This document shows, piece after piece, positions 29,817 through 41,400 of a stretch of DNA of 64,000 nucleotides (its first letter is position 1; the number at the start of each line of letters is the position of its first letter). Location of the stretch: NCBI GenBank assembly GCA_963576565.1, contig OY755039.1, forward strand, positions 83,168,955 through 83,232,954, written 5' to 3'. Below the pieces are notes generated by a model, which worked only from the letters and a program-made list of their open reading frames with translations, did not search any database and was not told the DNA's origin. This DNA is from Aspidapion aeneum. Taxonomy: Eukaryota > Arthropoda > Insecta > Coleoptera > Brentidae. Position numbers and translations under genes: made by a program.

Positions 29817-30227
29817 TGTTGGTGCAAGCAATGAATTTCCTATTTTCATTTTCTTTTCCTTTTTTGCGCGTTTAAAATAATTTAAATTTTCGCGCTCTTA
29901 CATATGCATATGGGTTTTCACGGCACCGCACAGGTGGGAGGAGAAGCAGCGCCGCCATGAGTGCGCAAACAACCACCGTCACAACCAGACACTAGAAAAA
30001 TCACGTTCCCGAAAAAGTGAATTTTGAGGTGAAAAACTGGACGTTTAAACGTTGACTGGAGCCGCAAGAGAGTCCGAGGTAGGTGCATTTTCATATAAAA
30101 TTCCATATGTATCGTAACTTTCCATTTACTATCGTCAATACCGACAATTATTTTTAAATGTGCTTGTAAAGCCAAACCGGCGACCTATCGAAGGAAATTC
30201 CATTATTTTTCAGCCCTTGCACGCACA
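29817..30227 (+). repeat. BEL1 5' LTR
   Basis: 411 bp, TG...CA bounded. By eye it differs from the 3' LTR at about three positions: CAGGTG/CACGTG, AAAAACTGG/AAAACCTGG and GTGCATT/GTGCCTT. Confidence 0.93.
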
Positions 30228-30789
30228 TTTGATGGTCCTTCTCTCCAAATTAATAGTTTTCCAAACTACCTAGACTCCTGTGGTTCACCAATTTCCTACA
30301 AAAATTCCAAATTTCCATATATTTTTAAAATTTCATTTCCAAAAGTGAGTCGGCTTATCGGTAATCACGCCATTGATTCACACCGGTTGGACATATTTTC
30401 CTAAAAGTTGACCGAAGTTTTCATTACGTTCAAAAATAGCTATAGCCAATGCACATATTTCGTATAGTTTACTAGTTCATCAAAGAAAGTTGATCGCTTT
30501 GTTCATTACATTTTCAGTAAAAGTTGCGTCAATACGCCGAAAGTGAAAATTTTAAGGCGGTTCTTCCACCTACTTTCCTTGAATTATCGATTTTACAGGT
30601 GTCGCGTTAACGCGCAGGTGCAAGTGTCGCCGTCACCAGGGTCATCGCGCGCGTTGTTTCTTCGAATACCAACGTTTCTTAAAAACTTTCAACAGGACCG
30701 CTAGTCGTATGCACAGAGTGTGCGATTTGGAATCGAGAGGTACGGGGTTCAATCCTTGGTGAGACATAAAAGTTTTTTTTAAAGGATAT
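30228..30789 (+). other. BEL1 5' leader, left part
   Basis: Noncoding leader between the BEL1 LTR and the BEL2 insertion, resuming at 38250. Near 30720-30765 a stretch ending GGTACGGGGTTCAATCC resembles the 3' half of a tRNA (Pro-like), but the stems do not close well. It may be chance or a degraded tRNA fragment. The last bases GATAT (30785-30789) are the BEL2 target duplication. Confidence 0.5.
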
Positions 30790-31602
30790 GGTCTCACTCC
30801 GATAGCTCAAAAAATTGTGGTTTACCTAGTGGACTGTATTTATTCAAGTCCTTCGCTTTCATTTGAAGGGTATAGGAACGCACGCGAAATCGTACCTTTC
30901 TGAAGTGAAATTTAATTGAGACATAAAAATAATATTGGTATATGTTGACTATTTAAGAGCGAAATAATAGAAAAATATTAATGATGCGATCTTATAGGAG
31001 AGGGACTTACCGGTGATGTCTTGATCTCTTCCAACTGGTGCACCAGATTCGCCAGAAGTCTTCTATAGCGGTCCAGCACTCCCGAGTTTCAATGTTTGGA
31101 GTTTTAGAGGAATTTAATGGTTTTTAGAGTTCACCATTTTTTATAAAAGCGTTGATCGTTCAAAATATTCCGATCGAGAGCGTGTGTGTATGGCGACCCA
31201 CCTTTAGGTTCTGTCCTGTTTTTGCGGCGTGTTTCTTCGCCCTCTATAGGAAAATCGCATCACTTCTAATAAAAAGAATTTAGAATTCTAATTTTATTAA
31301 AAAGAATAAAAACGCGATTTAAATTAAAATATGCAGAGGGCGGTAGTAATATGAGGATTGAATTAAAATTAGAAATATATTATTAAATGCGTTTGGAATT
31401 TAAATATTAAACTATGCCAAATTGATAGTTTATAGCTAGTTTGTAAGTTTTAAATTTAACTTAACCTATTGAGTAAAACTACAACCCAATTATACCCAAT
31501 TGTAACCCAAAATATGAGTTTTAAAAATAAAAATAAAATGTTCTGAAAAAATAATAAAAATTAGATTAAAAGAAAAAAAAGGTTTTTTGCGAAACCGAAA
31601 CA
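30790..31602 (-). repeat. BEL2 3' LTR
   Basis: 813 bp. By eye about three differences from its partner, including the terminal base (GGTCTCAC here, TGTCTCAC in the partner), TTATTCAAG/TTATACAAG and CGCCCTC/CGCTCTC. Confidence 0.92.
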
Positions 31603-31620
31603 TACTGGCGGCCGAAAATG

Positions 31621-34600
31621 CTATGCATTTTCCAAGGGGCCAATAGGTAAAGGACACAGTTTAGAGATTGGTCTCTTTAACAAACTATCCTTGGTTTTGA
31701 CAGAGGCTACTCGATTTATCCCATCCTTACCGGGAAAAATTTCAACCACTCTGCCGAGTTGCCACTGAAGGGGCGGTAATAAATCGTTTTTAATTATAAC
31801 TAAGCGTCCAACTTCAGGAGTTGAAGTGGGTTCCAACCACTTACTCCTTTGTTGTTGAGTATGGAGATACTCTTGTTGCCAGCGTCTCCAAAAATCTTGG
31901 TGGATTCGTTGGAGGAGCTGCCAACGCGTGAGACGATTTATTTTAATATCAATAAAGTTTGCGTCAGGAACGGCACTTAGCGGTTCCAGAGATAAAAAGT
32001 GACCTGGGGTCAGCGCGGAAATATCATTTGTATCGCTAGAAATTTCAGTGAGAGGACGCGAGTTTAAAATAGCTTCGATTTGACAAGTTACAGTGTATAG
32101 TTCTTCGAAAGTTAATATTTGATGTCCTATTAAGCGGATCAAGTGTTTTTTAACTGACTTGATTCCTGACTCCCAAAGTCCTCCAAAATTTGGACTATTA
32201 CTCGGGATAAAATGCCATTTAATGGGACGCGTAGAATCAAGCTGTAAAAGCTTGCGGTTAGCTGAGAAAAAGTTAGTTGCATTATCACTATACAAATCGG
32301 ATACGTAGTTTCGGCGCGCAACAAATCTGCGAAGCGCAGCAATAAAACAATCAGCGGTCAAATCGCTTGCTATTTCTATATGAATGCACTTAGTACTTAG
32401 GCAAACAAACAGACATATGTAAGCCTTCGTAGTACCATTTCCACGATGTCGACTCATGACTATATTTATTGGACCTCCGTAGTCAACACCGGTGTGCAAA
32501 AATGCTCTCAACTGAGATACGCGGGGAAACGGTAATGAACCCATCATAGGCTGAACCGACTTAGGATTGCATTTAAAACATATTATATATATTGATAAAA
32601 CATGTGCAATTTCGCGTTTTGCGGCAATGATCCAGTACAATTGACTAAGCAAAAAATGTACCGTCCTCACTCCTGCATGAAGTTATTTTATATGGAAATG
32701 TTCGATAATCATGAAGGTGAGTTTACTCTTGCGTGGTAATAAAATTTGATGTTTCTTGTCATATTGCAGAGAGGAGTGATGCAATCTACCCCCTACTCTG
32801 ATTAAATCGTGAGGATCTAAAAATAAATTTAATTTTTGCATTGATTTATTTAGTTTTAAGTTGTTTTTTAAAGCGTGAATTTCTTCTGAGAAATAAATTG
32901 ACTGTTCATTTTTTATGAGTAAATGAATTGCGTTTGTTATTTCAACAAATGTCAGAAAATCTTCATTAATTTTTAAATTAGGCGGTTTTAAGAAAAATTT
33001 ATTATTTAAAAAGCGTAAAACATAGGCTAAAACTCTACACATTTTAGAAAAATTAGAGTTTTCCATTAAAAGCGTGTCCAAAAAATTAGGAGCTGTATAT
33101 TGCGTTGCAATTAAAGTTAAATTAGGCAATGATTTCTCCTCTAAAAGAGTTTCAGGAGAGTCATTTTGTTCACAGTCTTTAGGCCAGTATTCATAAGATT
33201 TTCTCAAAAAATCAGGGCCGTTAAAAAATAATTTGTGATTAATTAATTCACTGGGATAAACTCCTCTTGAAGCAACATCTGCGGGGTTTTGTGACGTTGA
33301 GATGTATGACCAATTTTTGGGTGGTACTCTATCTTGAATTTGTGTAACACGATTTTGAACGAACGTTTTCCACCTAGAAGGGTGCGCTCTTATCCAAGAA
33401 AGTGCTACTTGTGAGTCACTAAAAGCAAAAACTTGATGTATTTTCAAGCGGGACTCAAAAGTGGTTAAAACAAAGTGAACTAAATCAGCCACAAGATTAC
33501 AAGCGGCTAATTCAAGTCTTGCAATACTTGTAAATTTGAGAGGAGCAACTCTAGTTTTAGAGCATAAAAGGTAAACTGATATTTCATTTTTGTAAATAAC
33601 GCGTAAATATACTATTCCGGCATAAGCTTTATTACTAGCGTCCGAAAATGCGATTATTTCAATGCGTGCATTACCAGAAAAACTATTTATAAATCTAGGC
33701 AAGCGAAAATCTTTGAGTAAGGGTAGTTCCGATTTATAACGTTCCCAAAGTCAAATAATGTCAACAGGTGCTTCGGAATCCCAGTCTAATTTAAGTTTCC
33801 AAAATTCTTGAATTAGACATTTTATTAAAATGGTTACTGGCGCGAGCCAACCTAAAGGGTCATATATTTTAAAAATTTCAGAAAGTATATTGCGTTTGGT
33901 ACATTCGCGACTCAAGGGTTCTACCGAGTAAGAAAAATAATCAGAACAAGGCTGCCATCTAAGACCTAAAATTTTAGTGGTCTCGTCCGTATCTAAAGAA
34001 AGCGCGGTTGGGTTTATATCGGGTTCAGACAAGTTTTCTAAAACTTTTTTGTTATTACTAGCCCATTTATGAAGCTTAAAGCCTCCAGAGTTAAGCAAAC
34101 AAGATAGCTCTTTTTGAAGCGAAATAGCTTCTTGTACGGAGCTAGCGCCAGTTACAAAGTCATCGACAAAATTGTCAGACATTAAGACTTGAGAAGCGCG
34201 AGGAAAATTTTGTTTTTCATCTTCAGCCAATTGCTGTAAAACTCTAAGAGCTAAATAAGGAGCGGGGGTAGTACCGTATGTCACAGTTTTTAAACGATAA
34301 TCGCGAATAGGTTCAGAGTTATTAGAACGCCACAGGATTCTTTGATAATCCTGGTGCTGAGGTGCAATTAAGATTCCACGAAACATTTTAGAAATGTCGC
34401 AACAAAGAGCTACTTCGTGTAATCGAAAATTAAGTAAAATGCTGCAAATGTCCTTTTGCAATTTAGGACCAGCGTAAAGAGTATCATTTAAGGAGAGGTT
34501 TTGGTTATTTGATTGCATAACTGTACTCGCATTAAAAACGACTCGAAGCTTAGTTGATAAGCTTTCAGGGCGTTCAATATGATGATGAGGAATGTAATAA

Positions 34601-36920
34601 CTTTTTTCTGTAACTTCCCGGTTTTCGATTAATTCCATGTGATCAAGTGTTAAATAGTCTTCCATAAAATCGGAATATTTTTTATAAGTTTCCGGCATTT
34701 TTATTAACCTTCTTTCTAGCGAGAGAAACCTCTTTAGCGCAAGATCACGACTATTTGGAAAAATCGGTTCAATATTATCGCGAAAAGGAAGAGTTACAGT
34801 ATAGCGGCCTTCATCATTACGAGATACCGTATTTTGAAATATTTTTTCACACATATCATCTTGAGGTGAAAGAATACGTTTCGTTTCAGGGATATTTTCT
34901 ATTTCCCAAAATTTTATAAGCGAATCATTTAGCATTTTATTTGAAATTTGACAAAAAAATGATTGTGAAATTTGCTGCGTAGCGAGAGAATTAACTTTTC
35001 CCATTAAAATATATCCAAAAATGGTATTCAGCGCAATCGGTTCCTGATTATTTCCAAAAATTCGTCCATCTTGAATTATATAAGGAAACAAATCAGCTCC
35101 GATTAAAATGTCAATAGCTCCCGGTCTATAAAAGTTCGGGTCCGCGAGATTCAAATTTTTAACTATTTTCCAGTCATTTATTTTAATCTCACTGCTAGGA
35201 ACTGAAGAGCATATTTGCGGCAAAATTATAGTATTAACCGATAAAGTTTGCGTGTCATTACAAGGCCTGATAATTAAATTTACAGAACCCAATTTTGACT
35301 GTAAATGTGTGTCACCAATCCCCTGGACTGCAGTAGTCACGTATACGCGGGGTAACCCTAATTTATTTGCACATTTCAAGGATAAAAATGAGAGCTGCGA
35401 CCCAGTATCCAAAACTCCCCTAACAGTCTGAAAATTTCCCCTAACATCTTTGATTTAAAAAATCGCGGTTGATAAAAGTACAGCGGAATTATTCATATAA
35501 GACGAATAGCATGCACCACCGTTATTTTGGAAATTTTCGACCGTTGGTTGTTGCTGTATGCGCGCTTCGCTGCTGGACGTCGCGACGCCTGAAATTGTTT
35601 CAGTGGCAGTGGGTGCGTTTATATCGAGAGTATTAAAGTGACAAGAACTGTGGTGTCGTTTCCGGCAAAATCGACATGAATGTGTGCTTTTGCATTGGAA
35701 AGTGCGATGCATATTAGAAGTACAATTTATGCACCATTTTTTATCCTTCAGAAAATTAAATCTTTCTTGAGGAGACTTAGAAACGTAATTTGGACATAAA
35801 CTTAAAGCGTGATCGCGAGTGCAAATAGGGCATTTTAATTTTTGAGGGGTTTGATTTTGCGGCGAATTATTTGTACAAAAAAGGCACGTGGAGATTGTCG
35901 CGTGTTATATTGATGCGTGGATTGCGTTTTAAAATTATCATTTTGCGATTTTGCGGGTTTATTTCTAAGAGAAACTTGCATATTAAATGAGGAACTAGCG
36001 TTTACAGTAAAAAGAGCGTTGCAATGTTGATCAAAGAAATTGTAGATACTCCTATAGGAAGGAATTTCCGTAGGTTTTCCGTGAAAAACTTCAAAGCGGG
36101 TTTGAATATTATGGTCAACCGATTTAAGCAGTTTTTGCGCTAAAATAAAATCCCAAAAATCAGGTTCTAAACCAACTGTTTTAAGAGCCTCGAGATTTTT
36201 TGTAAAAATATCAAGTAGATTTCTGAGAGCTAAAGGGTCTTCAGAATTAACTTTTGGAGCGTTTTCAATGGCATTCCAATATGTTTGGGCTAAGAGGCGA
36301 TCATTTTTATAGCGTTTTACTAATTGTTCAAAAGCAATAGGATAATTCGCGTCTGAGAGGGGTAATTGAGTGACCAATTCTTTTGGAGGACCTTCCAAAT
36401 TTGTTACAAGCAAAGAGTATTTTTGCATATTTGGAATATTTGGATTGTCGTGAATCAAGCTTTTAAACAAATCATAAAAAGCTGGAAATTGATTCAATTC
36501 TCCATTAAATTTAATTAAATCGATCCTCGGTAAATGATAAGACATATTGTCATTTTGTTGCGAACCACCCGGAGAATGTGGATTCATGGTAAGACGGCGA
36601 TTGCCACTAGAAGCCTGTGCAGAAGTTTGAAAAAGATCATTAAAAATTTCTTGAATTTGCGTGACACTTTTCTGAAAATCGTGAAGTTTTTTCCTAGCTG
36701 ATTCGACTTCAATTTTATCAGCAAAAATTTCATTTAGCAAAGTAGAATGCTTTTTTGAAAACTCCGCGCGAATATCTTCAAGTTCTTCAAAGCGAATTTT
36801 AAAAGTATTGCGTTTTGTGGCGTCAGTTTTAGCTTCTAGGGCTACTGCTAAAATTTCATTAACATTGGATTCCTCCATATCTCGAAAAACTTTAATTTTC
36901 TTGATTTTCTCAGCTGCCAT
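31621..36920 (-). pseudogene. BEL2 gag-pol polyprotein, broken by one frameshift and three stops
   Basis: The ATG is at 36918-36920 (MAAEKIKK). Gag (~361 codons) is followed by zinc knuckles (CPIC...HALSLC, CRFCRKRHH). Then come an aspartic protease (DTGSQ, ~35405), reverse transcriptase (FVDDF, ~34170), RNase H (AFSDAS...), and integrase with Cys pair CFKC, DYGGPI, YSDNATNF and WESGIKS (DDE residues). The frame changes near 35884 in a T-run at the gag/knuckle junction. After that one frame holds to the end, except for in-frame TAA 35455-35457, TGA 33751-33753 and TAA 32683-32685. These stops fall between domains. The polyprotein is otherwise complete, and the LTRs are almost identical. Confidence 0.9.
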
Positions 36921-37431
36921 TTTGTATTATAATAAAAGCGTATATTAAAAGCGAATATCAAAAGCGTTTATAAAAAGCGTTTATAAAAAGCGTTTATTAA
37001 AATTAAACTGTAAATCAAAGCTATTTTAAAAGCGAAAATAATTTAAAATTATTTTTATAATTTTTTAAAAATATTTATAGAAGCGATATAAACGTAGTCA
37101 TTTTTTCAGTATACCACTGAAAGAATTCCTGAAAATATATGCGTTTATGTGTATAGCGAGGTGACCTCAGATCAGTGATCCAAAACAACCGAATAAACCT
37201 TTTTTGTTAAATTGTCGAGACCAAGGATTTTATAAAAAAAACTGATATGGCGATACCTACTACACGAGCAGTAAATAAATTTATATTTTTATATTTTAAG
37301 ATTTAAAAATTCTTGTAAAAAACAGTCCTCATGTTATTACCAATATTACCTGCGTTTCACTTTAGAAAGGATGATTTTTTAATTTCAAACTAATAAAAAT
37401 CAAAATCCGGCGATCGAAGTGATCAAAAATA

Positions 37432-38244
37432 TGTCTCACTCCGATAGCTCAAAAAATTGTGGTTTACCTAGTGGACTGTATTTATACAAGTCCTTCGCTT
37501 TCATTTGAAGGGTATAGGAACGCACGCGAAATCGTACCTTTCTGAAGTGAAATTTAATTGAGACATAAAAATAATATTGGTATATGTTGACTATTTAAGA
37601 GCGAAATAATAGAAAAATATTAATGATGCGATCTTATAGGAGAGGGACTTACCGGTGATGTCTTGATCTCTTCCAACTGGTGCACCAGATTCGCCAGAAG
37701 TCTTCTATAGCGGTCCAGCACTCCCGAGTTTCAATGTTTGGAGTTTTAGAGGAATTTAATGGTTTTTAGAGTTCACCATTTTTTATAAAAGCGTTGATCG
37801 TTCAAAATATTCCGATCGAGAGCGTGTGTGTATGGCGACCCACCTTTAGGTTCTGTCCTGTTTTTGCGGCGTGTTTCTTCGCTCTCTATAGGAAAATCGC
37901 ATCACTTCTAATAAAAAGAATTTAGAATTCTAATTTTATTAAAAAGAATAAAAACGCGATTTAAATTAAAATATGCAGAGGGCGGTAGTAATATGAGGAT
38001 TGAATTAAAATTAGAAATATATTATTAAATGCGTTTGGAATTTAAATATTAAACTATGCCAAATTGATAGTTTATAGCTAGTTTGTAAGTTTTAAATTTA
38101 ACTTAACCTATTGAGTAAAACTACAACCCAATTATACCCAATTGTAACCCAAAATATGAGTTTTAAAAATAAAAATAAAATGTTCTGAAAAAATAATAAA
38201 AATTAGATTAAAAGAAAAAAAAGGTTTTTTGCGAAACCGAAACA
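37432..38244 (-). repeat. BEL2 5' LTR
   Basis: 813-bp partner of 30790-31602. In element sense the transcript would start in this LTR and run toward lower coordinates. Confidence 0.92.
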
Positions 38245-38431
38245 GATATGTTCAAATAATAACATACAGACAAACTTACAAACATTTCATTTCAAAATTT
38301 TCGAAAAAGGTTAATAAAATTAAAATAATAAAATTGTTTAATTTTTGCTAAAATTCGGGTTATATTTTAAGCTATATTTTAAGCATTTTTTTTGGGTAAT
38401 TTTAAAAACAAATTAACTTTCAAAAACAAAA

Positions 38432-41400
38432 ATGTTTACGCAAAAACAGAAAAAACTTTGCGACAAAAGGCTTTTGAGCTTCAACCAAATGGCGGAAGCT
38501 CACGAGGTAGCTTTGAAAGCGAACTCGGGTACAGCGTTTCACTTTTTGTTTAAATCCAGATATGAAGACCTCGAAGAATGTCATGCTCAATTCTATAATT
38601 TTCATAACCAAATTATTGGCTCTCTCGAAGAGTTTAAACTTTCATTTGACGAGCAGGATAAAACTAGAAAAGACTTTGACAACTTTTATTATGAATGTAA
38701 GGGTATTTACTACGACCTTTTTAGGGCCAACCCTGTCAATTACGTAGGCAACCCTAACCAACAAAATATTGTTCAGAGGTCAAATACAAGATCATTTCCA
38801 CAACCAAGGTTGCCAATTTTCGATGGTAATTATACAAATTGGCAACACTGGTTTGACTTATTTAAAGTCATGGTACATCAAAATTCTGATTTAAGTGATA
38901 TAGAGAAATTTCAACAATTGCAGAGTTCTGTTCTGAATGAAGCCCTTTCTCTAGTAAAAACCATTCCCCTCGCAGATAGCAATTATCACATTGCGTATGA
39001 AACCTTAGTAAAGAGGTATCAAAATAAACGAATTATTGCTACTACCGCTTTGAATGCTATTAACTTTCTTTCAACTAAATCCAGTTCTGGGAAAGAATTA
39101 CGTTCCATGTTGGATACATTTTCTGAGAACCTAGCTATCTTAAATGAGCTTGGTTTTCCTACAAAAGAATGGGACTTTCTTACTCTTAACATGATGCTCT
39201 CAAAACTTGAAGTCAAGATGAGGACTGATTTCGAACTTTACTATAGTAGAGAGAAAAACAATTCAGAAATTCCGTCCTACACTGATCTTTACACGTTTAT
39301 AGAAAATCATTGCGTTGCGCTCGAATCTGTAGTGCAAATGCCCAGTTTTAGTAGGCAAAATCAAACCCCTAGACAACCTCAAACTACGCGTAATTCTCAA
39401 CAGAACAGTTTTCAGAGAAACAGTTTTAATAATTTTAATTCACCTTCTGCTTTCAATCCAACTATTTCAAATCAAAGTTCAAATTCAAGAAATCAACAAA
39501 ATACTTTACAAAATAGCAATCAACGCAGCAACCCTCAAATACAAAATAATCAGAACAGAACTTTTAATCCAAAAATAAAATGTTACCTATGTTCTTCGAA
39601 TCACGCATTATCGAAATGTATCGAATTTCAAAACAAAAGTCCACAGGAAAGGATGGGTTATGTTCGGCAGGTGAATCTATGTTAAAATTGCTTACATTTT
39701 GCTCACCAGACCGTGCATTGCCCCTCCTCCTACAACTGCATCACGTGTGAAGCCAGACATCATAGTCACCTCCATGTTCCACAACCAGTAGCGCCTTCTG
39801 TGAGTGTTAATTCATATCCTCCAGAGAACGCTAATATTCCACTTTCCAATTCCAATAGCACCCCTATGTCAGGAAGCCATTCCACAAACTGTCATGCGAC
39901 AATGATTTCCAAAAATTCCACTTTTCTACTTTCTACCGTTGTAGCTGACATGTTAGACTCAAGGGGACATTACCAACCAGTTCGTATCTTACTCGATTCT
40001 GCCTCAGAGGCAAACTTTATTTCAGAAAAATGTCTAAATTGTTTAGGTCTTTCGAAAAGCTTCTTTTCTACTTCTATTCAAGGCTTAAATCAAATGACAT
40101 CTTCCAATACCAAAGGTAAGACGAAATGTCTTATCAAACCTCAAGGTCAAGCGGGACCTACCTTTGATTTTGAGGCTTTAGTACTTCCAAAACTTTGTAC
40201 AGAGATTCCTTCTTGCGCTGTCGACTCGAGCAAGTGGAATCACATTCGCAATATCAAACTTTCAGATCAAAACTTCCATATACCAAGTTCCATTGATGTC
40301 CTAGTAGGTTGTGAACTTTTTCCGCATCTCTTACAAGAGGGAGTTATCCACGGAGAGCGTGGACAACCTAGTGCTTTTAATAGCATCTTTGGCTATGTGC
40401 TGATTGGTAAAGTTGAAACTTCAAGCAACAAAATCCACAATCACTCATAAGCTGTTACACTTCCATCGAACCATCCCTGGATATCTGCCTAGAGCGCTTC
40501 TGGGAGATAGAGCAGGTTCCACATAAGGTTCATCACAGTCCTGAGGATATTATGTGCGAAAAATTATTTTCACAATCAGTTTCACGCAACGAATCAGGTA
40601 GATTCGTCGTTCCATTGCCTTTCATAAACTTAGAACCCCAGTTGGGTGACACCTATCCAATCGCTTTAAAACGTTTCAAGCTTCAAGAAGCTAGACTTCT
40701 CAAAGACTCAGCTAATTATCAAGCTTACAAAGATTTTATGCAAGATTATTTAGACACTGGTCACATGATACCTATTCCTACGCCTATATCTAAAGATGTC
40801 TTGGATAATTCCTACTTTATCCCTCATCACAGTGTCTGGAACACTGGGAAGATAAGAGTGGTCTTTGATGGGTCTCAACGTAGTCCCAGAGGTGTCTCAC
40901 TCTCACTTTGTTACTGACATAGTAAAAATTTTCCGACAGATTTTAGTTATTCCTGAGCACACGCGTTATCAAAATATTCTATGGAGATTTTCTGAGGATG
41001 ATCCTGTCCAAACCTACTCCTTAAGAACAGTTGTTTATGGACTTAAGTCATCACCTTACTTAGCTATTCGTGCTATACAAGAACTAGCTAAACTTGAGTC
41101 TGAAAGGTATCCTAATGCTTCCAAGGTGCTTCTTAAAGACATTTACGTCGACGACGTGCTCACTGGGCAGGATTCTGTGGCCTCTGCCAAAGAACTTCAG
41201 TCGGAGTTAATCTCCCTGTTGCGCCTAGGAGGGTTTGAATCAGAAACACAAATGTCCATTCGTTTCGACAAATCCGAACCTAATTTTGTAAAAATATTGG
41301 GTCTCCAATGGAATCCTATCTCAGATTCGTTTACCTACTTGGTCGTACCAGAAGATACACCATGCACCAAGCGAGGTATCTTATCTCAAATCATGAAAAT

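Larger units (their letters stand above)
30790..38244 (-). mobile_element. BEL/Pao LTR retrotransposon BEL2, inserted in BEL1
   Basis: LTRs of 813 bp at 37432-38244 (5' in element sense) and 30790-31602 (3'). GATAT occurs on both sides (30785-30789 and 38245-38249). Minus-strand coding lies at 31621-36920. In element sense the purine-rich CATTTTCGGCCGCCAGTA region precedes the 3' LTR, as in BEL elements. BEL2 lies inside the BEL1 leader, so it is the younger insertion. Confidence 0.93.

Noticed and set aside
30703..30768. tRNA-Pro-like sequence in the BEL1 leader
   Set aside because: The anticodon- and T-arm-like parts are visible, but the acceptor and T stems do not pair properly; not listed as a tRNA.
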